Assembly (NCBI RefSeq): GCF_034424315.1
Contig: NZ_CP139972.1
Location: 3,286,001-3,350,000, forward strand
DNA length: 64,000 nucleotides
Reading direction: 5' to 3'
Source of the DNA: Chitinophaga sancti
GTDB lineage: Bacteria > Bacteroidota > Bacteroidia > Chitinophagales > Chitinophagaceae
Below the pieces are notes generated by a model that did no database searches, had not been told where the DNA came from, and saw nothing but the letters and a program-made list of their open reading frames with translations. Positions within the stretch are counted from its first letter, which is position 1. Each line of letters opens with the position of its first letter. Positions 57,778-64,000 of the stretch are shown here, in pieces. Made by a program: the position numbers and the translations under genes.

Positions 57778-59730
57778 TTAAAATATAAATTCTACAGGCA
57801 ACACAATTGTGACCATTGTTCCTGTTGCTCTGCCTTCCTTGTCCTCAAGGTCTGTAATACTTACAGTGGCTTCTTTGGTATTATTGATCTTACGAATCAG
57901 GTCTATTCTCCCCTCCGTTACTTTCATCCCCATACTACGGTGTGTCTGTCCTTTCTTTTCCTTGATTTCCATTGCTTTTTTCCTGCCTATTCCATTGTCT
58001 GTTACCAGGCAGGTCAGGGTTCGGTCTTTCAGAGATACGGCTATTTCAAGTAAGCCTTTCCCGGATTTATGCACTAAACCATGCCAGATAGCATTTTCAA
58101 CATAGGGCTGAATGATCATCGGTGGTATCATCACCTCCTCTTCATTTATATCGTCTGCTACCGTGATTTTGTACTCAAAGATATTATTACAACGTAATTG
58201 TTCCAGGTCCAGGTATAAGCGCAGTGACTCCAGTTCCTTATTCAGGGAAATGAAGGTGTACTGGGTATTGTCCAGGATCATACGCATCAGGCGGGAGAAT
58301 TTGGTCAGGTAGTCGGAAGCCTCCTCCTGGTTATTGCTCCAGATGAAACGATGAATTGAACTGAGTGAGTTAAATATAAAGTGGGGGTTCATCTGGGCAC
58401 GCAGGGAACGCAGCTCCAGTTGTAAGGTTTGTTTCTTTGTTTCCAGGTTACGGTGGCGGATATAAAAGAATCCACCAACGGCGAGCATGATGAGGAAACC
58501 TCCAAGTGAAAGCATGTATACCACATTGCGGCGGGTACGTAATTCATTTAGTTGCTTATCATGTTCCAACATTTTGATCTGGTTATCCTTGCGGTCTACC
58601 TCGTACACCGCCTGCATTTGGGCGAGCTCCAGGGCGGATTTTTCATCCAGGATACTATCCTTGTAAACCAGGGATTTATCAGCACATTCCAGGGAACGGC
58701 GAAAATCTCCGCTGGCCTTATAATCAGCGGCCAGGGCTTTGTATGCTTCCTGTAATATATAATTGAACCGCCAGTGCTGGCTAAGATCTATGGATTGCTG
58801 GAAGTATTTGCGGGCATCATCATGTTTGCCCATGAGACTAAAGCACTTACCGATGTTCAGGTAACTTTCGGCGATGTGTATTTTATCATCCACACCTACT
58901 TCTACTTCCAGGGCTTTGTTCAATGCTTCGAGGGCCTGTGCATAGTCCTTCTTTTCTTTATAAGCATCTCCCAGGGAGTTATAGCAAATGGCTTTGCCCA
59001 TGGCATTGTCCAGCTGCATGTTCACGGCCAGGGATTTTTTGTAATAGTCGATGGCACGGTCTGGTTTGCCGAGGTATCGGTAAGCGTAACCCAGGTTACC
59101 TAAGTTAATGGCTACGCCCAGGCTATTTTTGTTTTCCCGTTCCAGTTCGAGGGCTTTATTAAAATGGCTGATGGCGTCTTCGTATTTGCCAGTGGAGAGG
59201 TTGATATTACCAATACTATTAATTGCAACACAAATATTACGTACATCATTCACTTTTTCAGCCAGTTGAAGGGCTTTGAAGTGATAATCGAATGCTTTCA
59301 GGGGTTTTTCCATCCGGCGGTAATCCACGCCGGTATTGTTGCGAGCAATAGCGCGCAGATGATCCTCCTTTGTTTCATCTGCGTATTTGATTGCCTTTTC
59401 ATGGTAGTCCGCCGCCAGGATGTATTCGGAGATATTCCTTTTTGCGGTGCCTATTTCATTATAGACATTAAATAATGTCCTTGCGATTTTCAGGTGTTGA
59501 GCAAGGGTAACAGCTTCCTGGAAAAAGGGATTTTCGGTTTTGCGTTTGTCAAAAAAGCGACCATAAGCCTTTCCTTTATCTAACAGCCAATTGACCTTAA
59601 CAGTATCTCCGCGGAGATTCCGGGCAGAATCGAGTGTTCTGTAAATAAGGGAAGAATCCTGCGCAAATGAAATGTTCACTTTTATCCCCAGGATCATTAA
59701 GAGTAATACGTAAGGTATTTTTTTCACCAT
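57778..59730 (-). CDS. TPR-containing LytS-type sensor histidine kinase
   Basis: 650 residues from ATG 59730 (MVKKIPYVLLLMILGIKVNISFAQ, signal peptide); 29 upstream in-frame codons are rejected because they push the signal inward. A periplasmic region with about eight tetratricopeptide repeats (about 70-370), one transmembrane helix (about 400-420), a coiled-coil and the His_kinase domain (LRAQMNPHFIFNSLSSIHRFI with the phospho-acceptor His; IIQPYVENAIWHGL N box; SMGMKVTEGRIDL). The TPR region probably senses a protein or peptide. It pairs with the following LytTR regulator. The architecture is frequent in Bacteroidota. Confidence 0.9.
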   Translation of the reverse strand: MVKKIPYVLLLMILGIKVNISFAQDSSLIYRTLDSARNLRGDTVKVNWLLDKGKAYGRFFDKRKTENPFFQEAVTLAQHLKIARTLFNVYNEIGTAKRNISEYILAADYHEKAIKYADETKEDHLRAIARNNTGVDYRRMEKPLKAFDYHFKALQLAEKVNDVRNICVAINSIGNINLSTGKYEDAISHFNKALELERENKNSLGVAINLGNLGYAYRYLGKPDRAIDYYKKSLAVNMQLDNAMGKAICYNSLGDAYKEKKDYAQALEALNKALEVEVGVDDKIHIAESYLNIGKCFSLMGKHDDARKYFQQSIDLSQHWRFNYILQEAYKALAADYKASGDFRRSLECADKSLVYKDSILDEKSALELAQMQAVYEVDRKDNQIKMLEHDKQLNELRTRRNVVYMLSLGGFLIMLAVGGFFYIRHRNLETKKQTLQLELRSLRAQMNPHFIFNSLSSIHRFIWSNNQEEASDYLTKFSRLMRMILDNTQYTFISLNKELESLRLYLDLEQLRCNNIFEYKITVADDINEEEVMIPPMIIQPYVENAIWHGLVHKSGKGLLEIAVSLKDRTLTCLVTDNGIGRKKAMEIKEKKGQTHRSMGMKVTEGRIDLIRKINNTKEATVSITDLEDKEGRATGTMVTIVLPVEFIF

Positions 59731-60282
59731 GCGACAGCCAGGGTAATAGGCACAAGTTAAAAACAAAAAGCGAAAGGGCGAAAGAATTCGCCCCTTCTTC
59801 CTATTAACCGAATACACCTACTGAAAATATGGAGCCTGGCAGGCAATGCTGCCCGCCCCACATTAAGTTTTTAATAAAACCGGTACACAAAAATGCCCGG
59901 GGGTATTAATATATTTAGTATTGAGTGTTCTATACGGCTAATAGTAACAGGTCCCTGGATATAGCTATAGAAAGATCATCCAAAAGATCTTTTATGACTT
60001 CTCTTGACCATGTATGGAAAATATCGTTCGACGGCATATTTTTAATATATCCGGGTACAACATTATAACAACAATAAAATGCAGGAAATTCGAAAGGATG
60101 TGGAAAAACTATTGAAGGATTAACCGGAATTACTTACCGGAATAGGACAAATTTAACAAAGGTTTTTCTAATATTAAAATAAATTCAGGAAGAATATTCT
60201 ATTGGGTGGCTGGGCCTCTGCGGCAGCAGGTATCGGGAGGATCACCTGCTGTCAGGGCGCATGGTACTCATTACTTTTTTTC
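59731..60282. other. Gene-free region upstream of the TPR kinase
   Basis: No gene is supported. A small hairpin CAGCAGGT/ACCTGCTG (60224-60251) lies downstream of the cmk stop, and AAAGATC repeats occur near 59970-59992. I see no clear promoter box for the kinase gene. Confidence 0.4.
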
Positions 60283-60969
60283 TTAGGACTTTACCATTAC
60301 GGCATCGTCTACCCATTGCAACACCAGTTTCAGCTGGTCTTCAGGAGTTAATTGACTGTTATCCAAGATGATAGCATCTTCAGCTTTGCGGAGCGGGCTG
60401 ATTTCGCGGTTGGTATCGATGTAGTCACGCAGCTCCAGGTTCTCCCTTATTTCATGAATGGTGATGTTCTTATTTTTGGCATAGAGCTCCTTAAACCGAC
60501 GTTCTACCCTGATAGCTGTATCTGCTGTCATAAAAATTTTGAGCTCAGCATGTGGGAATACAGTGGTACCGATATCACGGCCATCCATAACGATGCCTTT
60601 TTGCCTGCCCATTTCCTGTTGCTGTGCTACCGCAAACTCTCTTACAGCACCTACGGCTGCTACTTCACTTACTTTTTCAGCAACCAGCATTTCGCGGATC
60701 ATGTGTTCTACATTTTCACCGTTCAGGTTCATTTCGGAGGAACCCGAAAGTGGGTTGTAAATGAATTCCAGCTGGATGTTGGATAATGCCTGGGCTACCT
60801 CTTCAGGGTTGTTCCAGTCTATACGGTTCTGAATGAAATACAAAGTGATAGCACGATACATGGCGCCGCTGTCAATGTATACATAATCCAGCTCCGCAGC
60901 TAACTGTTTGGCCAGCGTACTCTTCCCACAGGAAGAATATCCATCTAAGGTGATGATAATCTTTTTCAA
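60283..60969 (-). CDS. cmk: Cytidylate kinase
   Basis: 228 residues. The P-loop is LDGYSSCGKSTLAKQLA near the N-terminus; YIDSGAMYRAIT and VMDGRDIGTTVFP are classic Cmk motifs. It phosphorylates CMP and dCMP with ATP in pyrimidine recycling. The start codon is TTG at 60969, directly read as LKKIIITLDG; no in-frame ATG lies upstream. A -7-like TACCTTTA on the minus strand (60998-60991) precedes it. It follows the terminator of the repetitive protein gene. Confidence 0.95.
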   Translation of the reverse strand: MKKIIITLDGYSSCGKSTLAKQLAAELDYVYIDSGAMYRAITLYFIQNRIDWNNPEEVAQALSNIQLEFIYNPLSGSSEMNLNGENVEHMIREMLVAEKVSEVAAVGAVREFAVAQQQEMGRQKGIVMDGRDIGTTVFPHAELKIFMTADTAIRVERRFKELYAKNKNITIHEIRENLELRDYIDTNREISPLRKAEDAIILDNSQLTPEDQLKLVLQWVDDAVMVKS

Positions 60970-61001
60970 AACTGCTTGAATTAAACGGTGTAAAGGTAAA
61001 C

Positions 61002-61036
61002 AAAAAACGCTTCTGCATGGGGCAGAAGCGTTTTTT
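61002..61036. terminator. Bidirectional terminator between the repetitive protein gene and cmk
   Basis: AAAAAACGCTTCTGC pairs perfectly with GCAGAAGCGTTTTTT (15 bp) around a 5-base loop, just after the minus-strand stop at 61057. Confidence 0.92.
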
Positions 61037-61056
61037 TATAAGTGTATCCGGCAGGA

Positions 61057-64000
61057 TTAGTTGACAATAGTAAAGGTAAATGGAGTATTATTTGAAATAC
61101 TTCTTGATGTGGCAGCATTATAATTGTAGAAAACAACATTGATGTTGCCATTGGTAGGATATACATATGATATGATCAGGCCTGCACCCAACGCTGCCTG
61201 AGGATTTGCAGTTACAGCCGATGTAGTAGTTACATTAGCATTTGCAAATGCAATAGTAACAGAAGTAGCGGCATTAATAGTTGTATTACCAGAAGTGTTA
61301 ATAGTCACTTTGGTAATGTTTGTTAATGCTGTACCAGCACTACCTACTTTTACTGTACCATTCATAGTGGTGTTTCCTGTTACAGCCAGCGTGGAGCTTA
61401 ATGTGGTTGCACCGGTAACAGCCAGTGTTGAACTTAATGTGGTTGCGCCACTCACGGCCAGTGTAGAACTCAGCGTAGCAGCACCTGTTACCCTCTCTGT
61501 TCCGGTCACATCCAAATTATACAGTGGTGTACTCGTACCAATACCTAACCTGTCATTGTTTTCATCCCATACAAAACTGGTACTATCTGATGCTGCTTCT
61601 GCAGATGCATCATAGGTACGCTTACCATATACGATTGCCCCCACACCTATTTTGTTATCACCATTTGTAAGGATTGCTTTGTACCATCCGTTCCCCGGAT
61701 TAGTGGTCAGTGGAGCAGTAATACCTCCCCACTCCTTAATTGCCATTGTATTTTTATCGAAGTATAATTGCGTAGTGTAAGTTGTACCATTAAATGCCAT
61801 CGTACTCCAGGCAAAAGCATTCGTATATTTAGGACTGTTAGTAGCTGTTCCGTTTACCGGACTTTGCCAGATTTTCATTACAGTAGTAGAACCGTCTGCT
61901 GTTGCATAAGCCAGGTCATTCGTAGTGGCCTTTGCATACGTAGCACCACCATCATTATCCGTATTCGGCTCCCAGATAGATGTAGTACTGTTATACTTTA
62001 ATACCTGTCCGCTGGAAGGGGCGGCTGCAGATACTTTCACACCCTGTACCTTACTGGCATTCCAGATGGCCAGGGAACTATCAGCATACAATGTGCCGGT
62101 AGTAGTATTTAACTTAATTGAATTATCTAAAGTTATTTCCTGTGCAACTCCGGCACCTGTTGTATATCTGCCCAGCAGTTTCTGCGTATTCACGCCCTGA
62201 ATATCGCTAATACCCAAAGCCCTGAAAGTTGGTGCTGCAGCCACACCGGTGGATGGTCCTGCAAATACGGTATTTGCTGTTTGGTTATTAAACGTAACAC
62301 CCAGGGTACCATTTGCCACCAATGGATTGTTACTTACGCTAAATATAGAAGGCATGGTCAAACCTACTGATGTCAGACCAGTAGCAGAAGCACTTGGTGT
62401 AGCCCAGGTAAGATTTGTTCCATTGCTTGTTAACACCTGACCGGATGTACCGATGGTTGTCAAACCAGTACCACCCTGAGATACAGGCACCGTGCCTGTG
62501 ATCTGGGAAAATGGTAAGGAAGGTATATCAGCTGCGGCAAGTGCTCGGAAAGTTGGTGTACCACCTGCAGCGGGAGCAGCAAATACAGTACCTCCTGTTT
62601 GAGATGCCAGTGTTGCAGCTATCGTTCCGTTTACGGTAAGCGGAGAACCAGTCACCGTGAACAGAGAAGCTGGCAAAGTCAAACCTACTGATGTCAAACC
62701 ATTATCAGCCGCCGCTGACCAGTTGGTGCCATCATATTTTAATACCTGGTTGGTAGCAGGAGTTCCCGGAGCAACCCTGATCCCTTGCAGCTTGCTGGCA
62801 TTCCATATTGCCAGTGCACTATCAGCATACAGGTTACCACCTGCTGTAAATTTCAAAGTATTGTCCAGGCCAATTTCCTGCGCAACGCCAGCTGTTCCGG
62901 CATATCTACCTAATAATTTAGAAGCACTTACATTCTGGATCTTTGCATAGGTGACGGCACTGTTTGCGATGGTATTTGCACCACTCGCACCCGTCACATC
63001 TCCAGCCAGTGTAACCGAAGGCGTTACATAAGATAAACTGGTTCCGTTAGATGCTAAAACAGTTCCATTTGCACCTACTGCTGTCAAACCTGTTCCTCCC
63101 TGTGCTACAGGCACAGTGCCTGTGATCTGGGAAAATGGCAAGGCTGGAATATCAGCAGCTACGAGTGAACGGAAAGTTGGTGTACCACCTGCAGCGGGAG
63201 CAGCAAATACAGTACCTCCCGTTTGAGATGCCAGCGCAGCAGAGATAGTACCATTTGATGTCAGTGGTGAATTCGTTACTGTAAAAAGAGAGGGTAATGA
63301 TAATCCAACAGAGGTCAGACCAGCATTATCGTCTGCAGCAGGAACCCAGGCATTGCCAACGGCATCATATTTTAATACCTGTCCATTGGTCGGTGCTGCC
63401 AGTGATACTTTTATACTTTGAATTTTACTCGCATTATATACACCCAGTGTAGTATCTACATATAGGTAACCACTGGTCATCATTTTTAATGTTCTGTCCA
63501 TTGCCACTTCCTGACCAGTGCCGGTGCCGTTGGAATACCGGCCTATCAGGCGTTGCGTACCAATGGTCATATCAGCAGCTACGAGTGAACGGAAGTCAGG
63601 TACAGCCGCAGTAGAACCTGTAGATGGACCTGCAAAAACAAGATTAGGTGACTGCGTACTTGTACCAATTGTAAATGTACCATTTGCTGTTAGCGTAGCC
63701 GGAGATACCGTCAGGAAAGAAGGCACAACCAAGCCTATTGATGAAATAGAACCACTGTTATCATCGGCACCGGGTGCCCAGGTAGTACCATTCCATTTCA
63801 ATACCTGGCCAGAAGTTGCTCCTGCCTGTGCAATCTTGGTGCCTGTTACAGCTCCGTTTGCAATCGTTGGATTAGGATAGGTTCCTGAGAGATCACCACC
63901 AGCCGTACCAACCGGCGGTAAACCGGTTAGTTGTTTTTTCAGCAGTTTGCCACCATCAATGAGGAGTACGCTATCCTTTGTATTATCTATATTGATGCCT
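61057..64000 (-). CDS. Large repetitive fibre-like protein (5' part beyond window)
   Basis: At least 981 residues; the frame is still open at base 64000, so the N-terminus is outside. The protein consists of long near-identical repeats of about 208 residues (SVGLTLPSLFTVTNSPLTSN, QTGGTVFAAPAAGGTPTFR, GTVPVAQGGTGLT, ASKLLGRYAGTAGVAQEI), a pattern seen in phage-tail-fibre-like and surface-exposed beta-repeat proteins. Near the end three 12-residue repeats (GATTLSSTLAVT) occur, then a C-terminal domain of about 110 residues that lacks a type IX sorting signature I recognise and ends PFTFTIVN. It is probably exported and structural. Ser, Thr, Ala and Gly dominate. Confidence 0.75.
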   Translation of the reverse strand, partial: GINIDNTKDSVLLIDGGKLLKKQLTGLPPVGTAGGDLSGTYPNPTIANGAVTGTKIAQAGATSGQVLKWNGTTWAPGADDNSGSISSIGLVVPSFLTVSPATLTANGTFTIGTSTQSPNLVFAGPSTGSTAAVPDFRSLVAADMTIGTQRLIGRYSNGTGTGQEVAMDRTLKMMTSGYLYVDTTLGVYNASKIQSIKVSLAAPTNGQVLKYDAVGNAWVPAADDNAGLTSVGLSLPSLFTVTNSPLTSNGTISAALASQTGGTVFAAPAAGGTPTFRSLVAADIPALPFSQITGTVPVAQGGTGLTAVGANGTVLASNGTSLSYVTPSVTLAGDVTGASGANTIANSAVTYAKIQNVSASKLLGRYAGTAGVAQEIGLDNTLKFTAGGNLYADSALAIWNASKLQGIRVAPGTPATNQVLKYDGTNWSAAADNGLTSVGLTLPASLFTVTGSPLTVNGTIAATLASQTGGTVFAAPAAGGTPTFRALAAADIPSLPFSQITGTVPVSQGGTGLTTIGTSGQVLTSNGTNLTWATPSASATGLTSVGLTMPSIFSVSNNPLVANGTLGVTFNNQTANTVFAGPSTGVAAAPTFRALGISDIQGVNTQKLLGRYTTGAGVAQEITLDNSIKLNTTTGTLYADSSLAIWNASKVQGVKVSAAAPSSGQVLKYNSTTSIWEPNTDNDGGATYAKATTNDLAYATADGSTTVMKIWQSPVNGTATNSPKYTNAFAWSTMAFNGTTYTTQLYFDKNTMAIKEWGGITAPLTTNPGNGWYKAILTNGDNKIGVGAIVYGKRTYDASAEAASDSTSFVWDENNDRLGIGTSTPLYNLDVTGTERVTGAATLSSTLAVSGATTLSSTLAVTGATTLSSTLAVTGNTTMNGTVKVGSAGTALTNITKVTINTSGNTTINAATSVTIAFANANVTTTSAVTANPQAALGAGLIISYVYPTNGNINVVFYNYNAATSRSISNNTPFTFTIVN
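61375..61485 (-). repeat. 36-bp tandem repeats near the 3' end of the fibre-like gene
   Basis: Three units of 36 bp encode GATTLSSTLAVT-like 12-residue repeats. The units differ at several third codon positions, so they are older than the 624-bp repeats. Confidence 0.7.
62546..63219 (-). repeat. Near-identical long repeats in the fibre-like gene
   Basis: A 50-base stretch at 62546-62595 recurs without change at 63170-63219, exactly 624 bases (208 codons) apart. The flanking sequence is also similar. This indicates recent duplication or gene conversion inside the gene. Confidence 0.85.

Overview
The window looks like a chromosomal segment of a Bacteroidota bacterium, most likely Chitinophagaceae (Chitinophaga-like). 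The evidence is a PorW/SprE-type type IX secretion lipoprotein homologue, a Putative_porin family protein, DUF4407 and DUF4288 proteins, an outer-membrane beta-barrel receptor with a carboxypeptidase-regulatory-like domain, three LytS/LytTR two-component pairs, a eukaryote-like NADP isocitrate dehydrogenase, and repeated Bacteroidota-type -7 promoter boxes (TAnnTTTG). I saw no rRNA, tRNA, CRISPR array or intact insertion sequence.

Left part (1-12.4 kb): an HtrA-like protease (cut by the window edge), a cation/proton antiporter with a Usp-like tail, a clpS-aat N-degron operon, a lipoprotein, an mntR-mntH manganese unit in which MntH carries a C-terminal Usp domain, an envelope-stress-like operon (LiaF-like protein, DUF4288, LytS kinase, LytTR regulator) and an SGNH hydrolase. 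Middle-left (12.5-32.8 kb): two unrelated-subfamily NADP isocitrate dehydrogenases in tandem, an L,D-transpeptidase, a porin, purine nucleoside phosphorylase, sucC, DUF4407, SprT-like protease, AtpZ, bactofilin, a membrane protein resembling the N-terminus of M23 peptidases, PorW, PBP1A and an M28 peptidase.

Centre (33.5-41.4 kb): the most unusual region. A LanC-like protein is encoded divergently from a short 56-residue ORF that resembles a Bacteroidota class I lanthipeptide precursor (leader KKTLTLNKLKVSLF, Thr/Ser-rich tail with one Cys). It is followed by an S41-type peptidase, a LytS kinase, a LytTR regulator and, convergently, an outer-membrane beta-barrel receptor. The intergenic region between lanC and the precursor holds seven TGCGYAG heptamers, four of them at an exact 32-bp period and the last pair sitting where the -33 box of the precursor promoter should be. 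I propose a self-regulated RiPP (peptide natural product) locus; no dehydratase gene is visible here.

Right part (41.5-64 kb): yidC, pyrG, an acyl-CoA thioesterase, an HD phosphohydrolase, a siroheme/sulfite reductase operon, a HAD phosphatase, rpsA, rhomboid protease, ispH, a TPR histidine kinase with LytTR regulator, cmk, and the C-terminal part of a large repetitive fibre-like protein that leaves the window. Gene ends are often marked by very long, near-perfect hairpins (20-35 bp arms), which is a visible habit of this genome.
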